64,000 nt of DNA, taken from Prosthecomicrobium pneumaticum. GTDB taxonomy: Bacteria; Pseudomonadota; Alphaproteobacteria; Rhizobiales; Kaistiaceae. A program made the translations under genes and the position numbers. Positions within the stretch are counted from its first letter, which is position 1. Every line of letters starts with the position of its first letter. The notes below the pieces were generated by a model. It was not told where the DNA came from. It did no database searches and saw nothing but the letters and a program-made list of their open reading frames with translations. The stretch covers positions 558,001 to 622,000 of the forward strand of contig NZ_JACHOO010000001.1 in assembly GCF_014199915.1 (NCBI RefSeq), given 5' to 3'. This document shows, one piece after another, positions 1 to 8,637 of this stretch.

Positions 1-560
1 ACGTTCACCTGCGTCGCCACCGCATTGGTGCCCCAGATGACGACGAGGTCGGATTTCGCCATCTCGCGCGGGTCGGCGCCGGCGAGCCGGCCGGTGCCGG
101 CGATCCAGCCGGTCCAGGCCATGTTGGTGCAGATCGTGTCGTAGAAGCCGGAGTAGCGGCCGGCATGGCGCAGCCGGTTGATGCCGTCGCGCTGCACGAG
201 GCCCATCGTGCCGGCGTAGTAGTAGGGCCAGACCGCCTCCGAGCCGTGCCGCGCCGTCTCGCGGACGAAGGCCTCGGCGATCGCGTCGAGCGCATCGTCC
301 CACGAGATCGGCTCCCATTCGCCGGAGCCCTTCTCGCCCTTCCGCCGCAGCGGATGCAGCAGCCGGTTCGGATTGTGCACCCGCTCGGCATAACGCGCGA
401 CCTTGGCGCAGATCACGCCCGCCGTGTAATCGTTCTCCCTCGCGCCGCGCACCCGGCCGATCGTCCGCCCGTCGAGGATCTCGATATCGAGCGCGCAGGT
501 GGACGGGCAGTCGTGCGGACAGGCGGAATGTCCGATGCGCGGGGAGACGGGAGCGTTCAT
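1..560 (-). CDS. Molybdopterin-dependent oxidoreductase, N-terminal part (cut by window edge)
   Basis: The reading frame starts at ATG 558-560 and stays open to base 1, giving about 186 residues of a larger catalytic subunit. Residues about 11-50 hold a cysteine pattern typical of the [4Fe-4S] domain of this superfamily (CPHDCPSTC followed by a later VICAKV cysteine). This is followed by the usual NPNRLLHP and W-D-D-A-L-D-A-I segments. Members of the family bind bis-molybdopterin guanine dinucleotide and move electrons between a substrate and a redox partner; formate dehydrogenases and nitrate or thiosulfate/arsenate enzymes are relatives. The C-terminal part that would tell the substrate is outside the window. 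There is no signal peptide at the start, so a cytoplasmic enzyme is likely. It is transcribed away from rlmJ. Confidence 0.85.
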   Translation of the reverse strand, partial: MNAPVSPRIGHSACPHDCPSTCALDIEILDGRTIGRVRGARENDYTAGVICAKVARYAERVHNPNRLLHPLRRKGEKGSGEWEPISWDDALDAIAEAFVRETARHGSEAVWPYYYAGTMGLVQRDGINRLRHAGRYSGFYDTICTNMAWTGWIAGTGRLAGADPREMAKSDLVVIWGTNAVATQVN

Positions 561-665
561 GGCGGGCCTCGTGGTGCCGGTCCGTTATCGCGCCGGGCCG
601 GCGCGGCGTAAAGCGCCGCCATTGCGGGCTTGCCAGCGGCGCGCCGCGGTGGCACCGCCTTCGTC

Positions 666-1532
666 ATGAACTATCGTCACGCCTATCACGCCGGCAATTT
701 CGCCGATGTCATGAAGCACGCCGTGCTCGCCCGCATCGTCGAGCACCTGAAGGCGAAGGAGAAGCCGTTCCGGGTGATCGACACCCATGCCGGCGTCGGC
801 CTCTACGATCTTTCCGCCGGCGAGGCGCTGAAGACCGGCGAGTGGCGGGACGGGATCGGCCGGCTGCTCGACGCCCGGGGCCGCGCGAAGCCCCTGCCCG
901 CCCCGCTCGCTGCGCTGCTCTCGCCCTATCTCGAGGCGGTCGCGGCGGCGAATGGCGGCGGCCGGCTCGCCGCCTATCCGGGCTCGCCCTCGATCGTGCG
1001 CCATCTGCTGCGCCGTACCGACCGGCTGACGGCGGTCGAACTGCACCCGCAGGACCATGCGGCGCTCGCCGCGCTCTTCGCCGGCGATATCCAGACCAAG
1101 GCGATCGCGCTCGACGGCTGGCTGGCGCTCGGCTCCTTCGTGCCGCCGAAGGAGCGGCGCGGCCTCGTCCTCGTCGACCCGCCCTTCGAGGAGCGCGACG
1201 AGTTCGAGCGGCTGGCCGACGGCTTCCTCGGCGCCTACAGAAAATGGCCGACCGGCCTCTATGCGCTCTGGTATCCGATCAAGAACACGGCGGCCGTCGC
1301 CGCCTTCCGCCGCCGGCTGCGCGATTCGGGCGTCCAGAAGCTCCTCGCCGCCGAGCTCTGGGTGCGCGACCGCACGACGCCGGACCGCTTCAACGGCTCG
1401 GGCCTCGTGCTCTGCAATCCGCCCTATCAGCTCGAGGCCGAGCTGCGCGCCCTCCTCCCCGGCCTCCTCCCCCTCCTCGCCGACGCGCCGGGCGCCGGCT
1501 GGGCGGTCGACTGGCTGCGCGGCGAATCCTGA
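666..1532 (+). CDS. rlmJ: 23S rRNA (adenine-N6)-methyltransferase RlmJ
   Basis: 288 residues. RlmJ methylates A2030 of 23S rRNA. The protein begins with the characteristic MNYRHAYHAGNFADVMKH segment, has D-T-H-A-G-V-G as the SAM-binding glycine motif near residue 40, and a DPPFE catalytic motif (N6-adenine methyltransferase type DPPY/F) near residue 165. Length and the N-terminal motif match the family well. The ATG at 666 was preferred over an upstream one at 630 because family members begin with MNYRHAYHAG. It stands alone, divergent from the molybdopterin oxidoreductase and 85 bases ahead of a secreted protein gene. Confidence 0.93.
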   Translation: MNYRHAYHAGNFADVMKHAVLARIVEHLKAKEKPFRVIDTHAGVGLYDLSAGEALKTGEWRDGIGRLLDARGRAKPLPAPLAALLSPYLEAVAAANGGGRLAAYPGSPSIVRHLLRRTDRLTAVELHPQDHAALAALFAGDIQTKAIALDGWLALGSFVPPKERRGLVLVDPPFEERDEFERLADGFLGAYRKWPTGLYALWYPIKNTAAVAAFRRRLRDSGVQKLLAAELWVRDRTTPDRFNGSGLVLCNPPYQLEAELRALLPGLLPLLADAPGAGWAVDWLRGES

Positions 1533-1617
1533 CCGCGACCGGCCGGCGGGCGGCTTGACCGCGGCGAGGCGCCGCAGCATCGTCGGCGCCGCCCGGGGGC
1601 CTTCGTGGAGAACAGCG

Positions 1618-2022
1618 ATGAAGCGCGTGCTGACGGCTCTCTTCCTCTCCCTTGGTACACTCGGCGCCGCCGAGGCGGCTCCCTTCGATCGAGGCGTCCC
1701 GTTCTGCGACGCGCCGGGCGTGCTGTCGCGGGTCGCCGATCGCTTCGCCTATGCGAGCAACGGCGCCTACGGCACCTTCGTCGCGATCGAGGGGATCGAG
1801 CGGGTCCGCGAATCGGCGTTCCGCCCGGGCTATCCCGGCCTGATCGAGCGGCGCTACTGCCGCGCCGACGCCTTCCTCTCGGACGGCAGCCGGTCGGCCG
1901 TCTACTATCTGATCGAAGCGGAACAGGGCTTCGCCTCGATCGGCGCCAATGTCGAGTTCTGCCTGCCGGGCCATGACCGCTGGAGGGTCCATGACGCCTG
2001 GTGCCGGACCGTCCGGCCCTGA
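1618..2022 (+). CDS. Hypothetical secreted protein
   Basis: 134 residues with a clear Sec signal peptide (MKR, a hydrophobic stretch, then an A-E-A-A cleavage region near residue 21). The mature part has four cysteines spread over the chain (in PFCDAPG, RRYCRAD, EFCLPG and DAWCRT), consistent with disulfides in the periplasm. I do not recognise a family. It lies only 6 bases upstream of the RNase T2 gene, so the two exported proteins are probably made from one transcript. Confidence 0.8.
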   Translation: MKRVLTALFLSLGTLGAAEAAPFDRGVPFCDAPGVLSRVADRFAYASNGAYGTFVAIEGIERVRESAFRPGYPGLIERRYCRADAFLSDGSRSAVYYLIEAEQGFASIGANVEFCLPGHDRWRVHDAWCRTVRP

Positions 2023-2028
2023 TCGGCG

Positions 2029-2700
2029 ATGGCCGGCCGTCTCCTCCGCGTCGCGCTCGCCGCCGCGACCCTCTTCGCCGCGGCGCTGCTCGTCCCGCCG
2101 GCGGGCGGCGCGCGCGCGGACACGGCCGGCCTGTTCGATTTCTACGTCCTGTCGCTGTCCTGGTCGCCGAGCTATTGCGCCTCCCGCCGCGACGGCGACC
2201 CGCTGCAATGTGGTGCCGGCCGCCCCTTCGCGTTCATCGTGCACGGCCTCTGGCCGCAATATGAGCGCGGCTATCCGCAATCCTGCGCCACCGGGGGGCG
2301 GGCCGCGCCTTCGCGCCGCGAGATCGACGGCATGCTCGACATCATGCCGAGCCGCGCCCTCGTCCGCCATCAATGGCGCAAGCACGGCAGCTGCTCCGGC
2401 CTCGATCCGGCCGGCTATTTCGCTCTGACGCGCAAGGCGCGCGAGCGGATCGCCATTCCCGACGGCTTCGAGCGGCTCGACGAAGACCGGTCGGTCGCGC
2501 CGGTCGCGGTCGAGGCGGCCTTCGTCGCCGCCAATCCGGGACTTCCCGCCGAGGCGATCGCCGTCACGTGCAGCGACCGGCGCCTCGCCGAGGTGCGCGT
2601 CTGCCTCACCCGCGATCTCGCCGCCTTCCGCCCCTGCCCCGAGGTCGACCGGCGCGCCTGCCGCGCCGCCTCGGTCGCCATGCCCCCTGTTCGCCGCTAA
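2029..2700 (+). CDS. Secreted ribonuclease T2 family protein
   Basis: 223 residues with an N-terminal signal peptide (about residues 1-30). Both conserved active-site segments are visible: CAS-1 as FIVHGLWPQ with His72, and CAS-2 as RHQWRKHGSC with His114, Lys118 and His119. T2 enzymes cut RNA without base specificity through a 2',3'-cyclic phosphate, in the periplasm or outside the cell. The glutamate normally found in CAS-2 (H-E-W) is glutamine here (Q115); the paired histidines remain. Several cysteines can form the usual disulfides. It follows the secreted hypothetical gene at 1618 and is followed by a GST gene after 17 bases. Confidence 0.88.
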   Translation: MAGRLLRVALAAATLFAAALLVPPAGGARADTAGLFDFYVLSLSWSPSYCASRRDGDPLQCGAGRPFAFIVHGLWPQYERGYPQSCATGGRAAPSRREIDGMLDIMPSRALVRHQWRKHGSCSGLDPAGYFALTRKARERIAIPDGFERLDEDRSVAPVAVEAAFVAANPGLPAEAIAVTCSDRRLAEVRVCLTRDLAAFRPCPEVDRRACRAASVAMPPVRR

Positions 2701-2717
2701 CCTCCGAAAGCCCCGCA

Positions 2718-3320
2718 ATGCTCGTCCTGCACAGTTCCCCGGCCTCGCCCTTCGGCCGGAAGGTGAAGATCGCCGCCGCCTTTCTCGGCCTCTCCGACCG
2801 AATTGAAGTCGTCACCGCCGACACCGGCAACCCGGCCGATCCGATCCGCCAGGTGAACCCGCTCGGCAAGATCCCGGCGCTGGTTCTGGAAGATGGTTCC
2901 GTGCTTTTCGATTCCCGCGTGATCGTCGAATGGCTCGACCACGAGGCCGGCGGCGGCCGGATCGTCCCGGCCGAGCCGGCCGCCCGCTTCGCCGCCCTGC
3001 GGCTGCAGGCGCTCGCCGACGGCATGACCGACGCGGCGCTGCTGCAGGTCTATGAGGGCCGCTGGCGCGAGGCGGACCAGCGCAGCGACGCCTGGCTCGG
3101 CCATCAGCGCGGCAAGGTCGAGCGGGCGCTCGCCGCGCTCGAGGCGAGCCCGCCCGGCGGGGCCGTGACGGTCGGCACCATCGCGCTCGCCTGCGGACTC
3201 GGCTATCTCGATCTCCGCTTCGAAGGGCGCTGGCGGGCGGATCATCCCCGTCTGGTCGCCTGGCTCGACCGCTTCGCAGACGCCGTGCCGGCCTTCGCCA
3301 CCACGCGGCCGCAGACCTGA
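2718..3320 (+). CDS. Glutathione S-transferase family protein
   Basis: 200 residues. The N-terminal thioredoxin-like domain (about 1-78) begins MLVLHSSPASPFGRKV, with the serine/proline-rich active-site loop of bacterial GSTs, followed by the cis-proline segment K-I-P-A-L-V-L and the E-D-G-S-V-L-F-D-S glutathione-binding turn. An all-helical C-terminal domain follows. Substrate is unknown. The ATG at 2718 was chosen because the domain starts there; the longer frame upstream overlaps the RNase gene. The next gene starts 3 bases after the stop, so they are probably cotranscribed. Confidence 0.88.
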   Translation: MLVLHSSPASPFGRKVKIAAAFLGLSDRIEVVTADTGNPADPIRQVNPLGKIPALVLEDGSVLFDSRVIVEWLDHEAGGGRIVPAEPAARFAALRLQALADGMTDAALLQVYEGRWREADQRSDAWLGHQRGKVERALAALEASPPGGAVTVGTIALACGLGYLDLRFEGRWRADHPRLVAWLDRFADAVPAFATTRPQT

Positions 3321-3323
3321 GGA

Positions 3324-4163
3324 ATGCCGATGACCTTCACCAACGCCCAGGCGCACACGCTCCTCGATCTGATGCGGGAAGCCGCCCGCACCGAAATCAT
3401 GCCGCGCTTCCGCAAGCTCGGCCCCGGCATGGTGCGCGCCAAAACCTCGGCCGAGGACCTCGTGACGGATGCCGACGAGGCAGCCGAGCGGCGCATCACG
3501 GCCGGCCTCGAACGCGCCTTCCCGGGCGTGCTCGTCATCGGCGAGGAGGCGGTCGCCGCCGACCCGGCCCTCCTCGACAGGCTCGACGGCGCCGATCTCG
3601 CGATCGCGCTCGATCCGGTCGACGGCACCAAGAATTTCGCGGCCGGCCTGCCGCTCTTCGGCGTGATGGCGGCGGTGATCGCCCGCGGCGAGATCGTCGC
3701 CGGCCTCATCTACGATCCGGTCGGCGACGACACCGCGATCGCGCTGCGCGGCGAAGGCGCCTGGATGGAGGCGGCCGACGGCACCACCTCCGACCTCAAG
3801 GTCGCGGCGCCGGCGCCGGTCGACCAGATGTCCGGCATGATCTCGTGGAGCTATCTCGACGAGCCGGTGCGCTCGACCGTCACGGGCAATTTCTGGCGGC
3901 TCGGCTCGGGCGCGGCGCTCCGCAACGCGGCGCACGAATACCGCCTCGCCGCCGCGGGCCACTGCCATTTCGTCATGTATGCGAAACTCGCCGTCTGGGA
4001 CCACGCGCCCGGCTGGCTGATCCATCGCGAGGCCGGCGGCTATTCGGCGCGCTTCGACGGCTCCGCCTACTCGCCGCTCCACCGCGACGGCGGCCTTCTC
4101 TGCGCGCCGGACGAGACGAGCTGGCACGCGGTGCGCGACGCGCTCTTCGCCCCGCGCCGCTGA
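3324..4163 (+). CDS. Inositol monophosphatase family phosphatase (possibly histidinol-phosphatase)
   Basis: 279 residues. All three metal-binding signatures of the FIG superfamily are seen: G-E-E at about 73-75, D-P-V-D-G-T at 97-102 and W-D-H-A-P-G near residue 226. These enzymes use two or three magnesium ions to hydrolyse a sugar or polyol phosphate. Alphaproteobacterial relatives include inositol-1-phosphatase and the HisN-type histidinol-phosphate phosphatase; the sequence alone does not decide which. It sits 3 bases after the GST gene and converges with the barrel protein gene at 4251. Confidence 0.85.
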   Translation: MPMTFTNAQAHTLLDLMREAARTEIMPRFRKLGPGMVRAKTSAEDLVTDADEAAERRITAGLERAFPGVLVIGEEAVAADPALLDRLDGADLAIALDPVDGTKNFAAGLPLFGVMAAVIARGEIVAGLIYDPVGDDTAIALRGEGAWMEAADGTTSDLKVAAPAPVDQMSGMISWSYLDEPVRSTVTGNFWRLGSGAALRNAAHEYRLAAAGHCHFVMYAKLAVWDHAPGWLIHREAGGYSARFDGSAYSPLHRDGGLLCAPDETSWHAVRDALFAPRR

Positions 4164-4173
4164 GCCGGTCGAG

Positions 4174-4211
4174 AAAAAGCGAGGCCGCCGGGGATCGCTC
4201 CGCCGGCGGCC
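4174..4211 (-). terminator. Probable intrinsic terminator for the outer membrane protein gene
   Basis: Read on the minus strand, a GC-rich stem of nine pairs (GGCCGCCGG at 4203-4211 pairing with 4183-4191) is followed four bases later by five T residues (AAAAA at 4174-4178 on the plus strand). It lies 40 bases past the stop of the barrel gene. The short gap before the T run makes it a moderate case. Confidence 0.5.
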
Positions 4212-4250
4212 GCGCGAGGCCCGGTCCCTCCAGGACCAGGACCGGGTCGA

Positions 4251-4898
4251 TCAGAACTTCAGGCCGATGCCGGCGCGGATCGAATGGGTGCTGTAGTCCA
4301 CATCGGTCGCCGTCGTCAGGTCGTAGGTCTCTTTGCCGTAGTCCTGGTACTGGTACTCGATCTTGGCGATCACGTTGTTGGTGATCGCCGCCTCGGCGCC
4401 GGCGCCGACGACCCAGCCGACATGCGTGTTGCTGTCGGAGGCGCCGAGATCGTCCTCGACCTTGGCGTGCGACACCGCGAGACCGCCGGTGCCGTAGAAC
4501 ATATAGCGGTCGACCGCATAGCCGGCGCGGGCGCGCAGCGTCGAGTTGAAGTCCTCTTCCGCCTTGCCGTCCGAGGGATCGCCCTCGACGCCCGACCACA
4601 GGATGTCGCCCTCGACGCCGAGCACGACCTGATTGCCGAGGTCCATGTTGTAGCCGCCATAGACGCCGGCCTGGAAGCCGTCGACGTCGACGTCACCGGG
4701 CGTGGCATCGGCGTCGACCGTGCCGGAGCCATAGCCGATCACCGCGCCCATATAGGGGCCGGTCCAGCTGAAGCCGGCAGCCGGGGCATAGGCGTTGCTG
4801 GCGGCCGGCGGCGCCTCATAGGTGAGGTCGGCGGCGAAGGCCGGCGCGGCGAAGGCGAGCGCCGCGGAGGACAGAAGAAGGGCGCGGAAGGCGTTCAT
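4251..4898 (-). CDS. Outer membrane beta-barrel protein (Omp25/RopB-like)
   Basis: 215 residues. A Sec signal peptide ends near AFAAD (about residue 23), and the mature protein has alternating hydrophobic strands and the final residues L-K-F, a C-terminal aromatic expected of barrels folded by BamA. The sequence style (F-S-W-T-G-P-Y-M-G near the start, G-Y-N-M-D, G-V-E-G-D-I) matches the small eight-stranded porin-like family of Rhizobiales that includes Omp25, Omp31 and RopB. These link the outer membrane to LPS and peptidoglycan rather than acting as general pores. The start at 4898 is fixed by the signal peptide. Confidence 0.88.
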   Translation of the reverse strand: MNAFRALLLSSAALAFAAPAFAADLTYEAPPAASNAYAPAAGFSWTGPYMGAVIGYGSGTVDADATPGDVDVDGFQAGVYGGYNMDLGNQVVLGVEGDILWSGVEGDPSDGKAEEDFNSTLRARAGYAVDRYMFYGTGGLAVSHAKVEDDLGASDSNTHVGWVVGAGAEAAITNNVIAKIEYQYQDYGKETYDLTTATDVDYSTHSIRAGIGLKF

Positions 4899-5215
4899 GG
4901 CGTGCTCCTGGATACGCGGAACGGAACTGTCTGGAAGACGGAACCAGCCGTCTTTCGATGATCCGGATTTCATCCCCCCATTGCGGCGGAAGAAGACAGG
5001 AATCGTGGCGAGGGCGTGGAGGGATCGACTGTTGCGCCGAAGTCGCGCCCGTCGCACAACGGCTTGGTGCCGCTACGCTTTTTCACGGGTCCGATGATCC
5101 GCCCGCGATCGCCCGCCGAACATTCGCCAAAGGCCTTAGCGCCGGTTTACCATGATGGATGCCCGAGCGCCGATCTTTCCGGCGCGATGGCCGCGAACTA
5201 CATTCGAAGGGGGCC
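4899..5215. other. Non-coding gap between barrel gene and antitoxin gene
   Basis: No convincing gene lies in this 317-base gap. The minus-strand leader of the barrel gene contains a small inverted repeat (AAGACGG at 4935-4941 with CCGTCTT at 4948-4954) that could form a 7-bp hairpin about 37 bases ahead of its start codon. I could not pick out a convincing promoter for either neighbour. Confidence 0.5.
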
Positions 5216-5473
5216 ATGGGGACGAGGCGGATGAAGACGCTGAAACTGCGGGACGCGGAGACGCGCCTCTCCGACGTGATCGACGACGCGCTGGCCGGAG
5301 AACCCTCGCTGATCACCCGGGACGGCAGGCCGGAGGCCGTCGTCGTATCGGTGGAGGTCTGGGAGCAGCTCAACCGAGCCGCCACCTTCGGCGCGCTGCT
5401 CGGTTCCTTCCCCGACGGCACCGGTGAATTCGTGATACGCGACGACCGGCCTGCGCGCTCGACAGAGCTCTAG
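5216..5473 (+). CDS. Phd/YefM family antitoxin
   Basis: 85 residues. The protein has the Phd/YefM N-terminal DNA-binding fold pattern: L-R-D-A-E-T-R-L-S-D-V-I-D-D-A, then P-S-L-I-T-R-D-G-R-P-E-A-V-V-V-S-V-E-V-W-E-Q-L. Such proteins bind and silence the cognate toxin through their flexible C-terminus and repress their own promoter. The toxin gene begins 5 bases downstream. ATG 5216 was taken as the start because a GAAGGGGG ribosome site lies just upstream; ATG 5231 is possible. Confidence 0.85.
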   Translation: MGTRRMKTLKLRDAETRLSDVIDDALAGEPSLITRDGRPEAVVVSVEVWEQLNRAATFGALLGSFPDGTGEFVIRDDRPARSTEL

Positions 5474-5478
5474 CGCCC

Positions 5479-5928
5479 GTGTTTCTCGTCGATACGGACG
5501 TGCTGTCGGCATCTTCTCCGATCCAGGGCGACCCGACCCGGATCGCCCGGCTCTGGCTCGTTCAAAACGCACCACGGATCTACCTCTCGGCCGTCACGGT
5601 GATGGAACTGGACAGCGGGATCGCCAAGGCCCGGCGGCTCGGCCAGGGCCGCAAGGCCGGCGAGCTTGCGGCCTGGACCGAGCGGCTCTTGGCCCTCCAC
5701 GCGGATCGGATTCTGCCCGTATCGCTCGATGTCGCCCGGCTCGCCGGCGCCCTCATCGACGCGGCGCGCGCTGCCGGCCATTCCCCGGGGCTGGCCGATG
5801 TTCTGATCGCCGCCACGGGCGAAGCTCACGGCCTCAGGATCGCGACGCGGAACACGCGCCACTTCGAGCCGCTCGGCCTCGGACACCGTCTGATCAATCC
5901 CTTCGAGGCCGCACGCGATGAGGAATGA
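5479..5928 (+). CDS. PIN-domain ribonuclease toxin (VapC-like)
   Basis: 149 residues from a GTG start. The PIN-domain acidic residues are present: Asp5 in FLVDTDVLS, Glu43 in VMELDSG, Asp107 in GLADVLIA, and the T-R-N-T-R-H-F segment near residue 123-129. VapC toxins are magnesium-dependent endoribonucleases, often cutting tRNA, and are held inactive by the antitoxin encoded just upstream. The pairing of a Phd/YefM antitoxin with a PIN toxin is common in alphaproteobacteria. The end overlaps the first possible start of the following SDR gene. Confidence 0.88.
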   Translation: MFLVDTDVLSASSPIQGDPTRIARLWLVQNAPRIYLSAVTVMELDSGIAKARRLGQGRKAGELAAWTERLLALHADRILPVSLDVARLAGALIDAARAAGHSPGLADVLIAATGEAHGLRIATRNTRHFEPLGLGHRLINPFEAARDEE

Positions 5929-5935
5929 CGACGCC

Positions 5936-6688
5936 ATGAAGGTCGCCCTCGTCACCGGGGGCGCGCGGCGGATCGGGCGGGCGATCGTCGAGGCGCTCGC
6001 CGAGGCCGGCTGGGCGGTGGCGATCCACTGCAACAGCGCCCGCGACGAGGCCGAGGCGCTCGCGGAAGCGATCCGCGGGGCCGGCGGCCGGGCGGCGGTG
6101 GTCGTCGCCGATCTCGCCGATCCGCAGGCCGTTCGGGCGCTCGTGCCGGCCGCGGCCGCGGCGCTCGGCCCGGTCACCCTCCTCGTCAACAACGCCTCGC
6201 TCTTCCTGCCGGACGGCATCGGCACGCTCGATCCGTCCGTCTGGCGGCGCCAGATGGCGGTCAATCTCGACGCCCCGGTCTTCCTCGCCGACGCGCTCGC
6301 CACGGCTCTGCCGGCGGGCGAGACGGCGAATGTCGTCAACATCCTCGACCAGCGCGTCCTGAAGACGACGCCGCTCTTCCTCTCCTATCAGCTCTCGAAA
6401 TCGGCGCTCTTCACGGCGACGCGGGTGCTCGCCCAGGCGCTCGCACCACGCGTCAGGGTGAACGGCATCGGCCCCGGGCCGACGCTCGCCTCCGTGCGGC
6501 AGGCGCCGGAGGATTTCGCCCGCCAGAGCGCCGCCGTGCCGCTCGGCCGCGGGCCGGACCTTTCCGAATTCGGCCGGACGATCCTATATCTCGTCGGCAC
6601 GCCGTCCGTGACGGGCCAGATGATCGCGATCGACGGCGGCCAGCACCTTGCCTGGCAAACGCCCGACATCGTAGGCATTCCCGAGTGA
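5936..6688 (+). CDS. SDR family oxidoreductase, pteridine reductase / FolM-like
   Basis: 250 residues. It is a Rossmann-fold short-chain dehydrogenase: T-G-G-A-R-R-I-G for NADP(H) near residue 7, N-N-A-S at 85-88 and Y-Q-L-S-K (Tyr151, Lys155). The usual catalytic serine is replaced by Asp138, thirteen residues ahead of the tyrosine. That D-Y-K spacing, with the arginine in the glycine motif, is the mark of pteridine reductases (PTR1, and FolM in bacteria), which reduce dihydromonapterin or biopterin. The start at 5936 gives the family N-terminus; ATG 5918 would overlap the toxin gene. The stop overlaps the uvrC start by four bases, a conserved arrangement in Rhizobiales. Confidence 0.85.
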   Translation: MKVALVTGGARRIGRAIVEALAEAGWAVAIHCNSARDEAEALAEAIRGAGGRAAVVVADLADPQAVRALVPAAAAALGPVTLLVNNASLFLPDGIGTLDPSVWRRQMAVNLDAPVFLADALATALPAGETANVVNILDQRVLKTTPLFLSYQLSKSALFTATRVLAQALAPRVRVNGIGPGPTLASVRQAPEDFARQSAAVPLGRGPDLSEFGRTILYLVGTPSVTGQMIAIDGGQHLAWQTPDIVGIPE

Positions 6689-8637
6689 ACGACATACCCG
6701 ACCCGATCGAAACCGACGATTCCTCCTCCGGCGTTGAGGCGGGTTCCCCCGCCTCCGCGACGCCGCGCGGCCGCGGCCCGGCCGTCATCGCCGATTTCGT
6801 CAAGCGCCTGCCCAACGCGCCCGGCGTCTACCGCATGTTCGACGCCGAGGAGAACGTCCTCTATGTCGGCAAGGCGCGGAACCTCAAGAAGCGCGTCGCC
6901 AACTACGTCAAGGTCGGCCAGTCGAACCGCATCGCCCGCATGGTCCAGGCAACCGCGACGATGGAGTTCGTGACGACCCGGACGGAGACCGAGGCGCTCC
7001 TCCTCGAGGCCAATCTTATCAAGAGGTTACGGCCACGATTTAATGTCTTGCTGCGAGACGACAAATCGTTCCCCTATATCCTGATCACGGGCGATCACGA
7101 GGCGCCGCAGCTCGTCAAGCATCGCGGCGCGCGCAGCCGCAAGGGCGACTATTTCGGCCCCTTCGCCTCGGCGGGCGCGGTGAACCGCACCGTGACTGCG
7201 ATGCAGCGCGCCTTCCTCATCCGCACCTGCACCGACAGCGTCTACGAGACGCGCACGCGCCCCTGCCTGCTGCACCAGATCAAGCGCTGCTCGGCACCCT
7301 GCACCGGCGAGATCGCGCTCGACGACTATGCCGAGCTGGTGCGCGAGGCGAAGGGCTTCCTCTCCGGCAAGTCGACCGCGATCCGCGGCCAGCTCGCGGC
7401 CGAGATGGAGGCCGCCGCGGCCGAGCTCGATTTCGAGCGCGCCGCCATCTACCGCGACCGCATCGCCGCGATGAGCCACGTCCAGGGCCATCAGGGAATC
7501 AACCCGCAGGGCGTCGAGGAGGCCGACGTCTTCGCCGTGCATCAGGCGGGCGGCCAGACCTGCATTCAGGTGTTCTTCTTCCGCACCGGACAGAACTGGG
7601 GCAACCACGCCTATTTCCCGCGCGCCGACAAGAGCCTGTCGGCGGCCGAGGTGCTCGGCGCCTTCCTCGTCCAGTTCTACGAGGACAAGCCCTGCCCCCG
7701 CCTCGTGCTCCTGTCCGAAACGGTCGAGGAGGAGGAGCTGATCGGCGAGGCGCTGTCCGAGCGCGCGGGCTATCGCGTCGAGATCGCCGTGCCGAAGCGC
7801 GGCGAGAAGAAGGATCTCGTCGATCACGCCCTCACCAATGCACGCGACGCACTCGGCCGCCACCTCGCCGAGACCTCGAGCCAGATCCGGCTGCTCGACG
7901 GGCTCGCCGAGGTGTTCGGGCTGGAGGCGCCGCCGCGCCGGATCGAGGTCTACGACAACAGCCACATCATGGGCACCAATGCGGTCGGGGCGATGATCGT
8001 CGCCGGGCCGCAGGGCTTTGCCAAGAACCACTACCGGAAATTCAACATCCGCTCGGAAGACCTTGTTCCGGGTGATGATTTCGGGATGATGCGCGAAGTC
8101 CTGACGCGCCGCTTCTCGCGCCTCGTTCGCGAGGCCGGGCCGCGCAGCGAGGCCCCGCGCGACGAGAACGGCTTCGGCCCCTGGCCCGATCTCGTGCTGA
8201 TCGACGGCGGCAAGGGCCAGCTCGCCGCGGCGCGCGAGGTGATCGCGGCGCTCGGGCTCGAGGACGACGTGCCGCTCGTCGGCGTCGCCAAGGGGCCGGA
8301 CCGCGACGCCGGCCGCGAGGTGTTCCACCGCATCGGCGCCGACCCCTTCATGCTGCAGCCCCGCGATCCGGTGCTCTATTTCGTCCAGCGCCTGCGCGAC
8401 GAGGCGCACCGCTTCGCGATCGGCTCCCACCGGGCGAAGCGCAAGGCCGACATGGCGCGCAATCCGCTCGACGAGATCGCCGGCATCGGCCCGACGCGAA
8501 AGCGCGCCCTGCTCGCCCATTTCGGCACGGCGAAGGCGGTCAGCCGCGCGAGCCTCGGCGATCTCGCCGGCGTTCCGGGCGTTTCGGAACAGATGGCGCG
8601 CGCCATCTACGACCATTTCCACGAGAGCACGCCGTGA
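6685..8637 (+). CDS. uvrC: Excinuclease ABC subunit C
   Basis: 650 residues from a GTG start that overlaps the SDR stop. UvrC makes the 3' and 5' cuts around lesions in nucleotide excision repair after UvrAB loading. Seen in order: the GIY-YIG nuclease at the N-terminus (P-G-V-Y-R-M-F then [13 protein letters not shown], about 44-70), a central cysteine region with [12 protein letters not shown], the UVR segment, the C-terminal RNase H-like nuclease starting E-V-Y-D-N-S-H and D-G-G-K-G-Q-L, and helix-hairpin-helix motifs at the end. About 30 extra residues precede the GIY-YIG domain. The stop overlaps the next gene by four bases. Confidence 0.97.
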   Translation: MNDIPDPIETDDSSSGVEAGSPASATPRGRGPAVIADFVKRLPNAPGVYRMFDAEENVLYVGKARNLKKRVANYVKVGQSNRIARMVQATATMEFVTTRTETEALLLEANLIKRLRPRFNVLLRDDKSFPYILITGDHEAPQLVKHRGARSRKGDYFGPFASAGAVNRTVTAMQRAFLIRTCTDSVYETRTRPCLLHQIKRCSAPCTGEIALDDYAELVREAKGFLSGKSTAIRGQLAAEMEAAAAELDFERAAIYRDRIAAMSHVQGHQGINPQGVEEADVFAVHQAGGQTCIQVFFFRTGQNWGNHAYFPRADKSLSAAEVLGAFLVQFYEDKPCPRLVLLSETVEEEELIGEALSERAGYRVEIAVPKRGEKKDLVDHALTNARDALGRHLAETSSQIRLLDGLAEVFGLEAPPRRIEVYDNSHIMGTNAVGAMIVAGPQGFAKNHYRKFNIRSEDLVPGDDFGMMREVLTRRFSRLVREAGPRSEAPRDENGFGPWPDLVLIDGGKGQLAAAREVIAALGLEDDVPLVGVAKGPDRDAGREVFHRIGADPFMLQPRDPVLYFVQRLRDEAHRFAIGSHRAKRKADMARNPLDEIAGIGPTRKRALLAHFGTAKAVSRASLGDLAGVPGVSEQMARAIYDHFHESTP

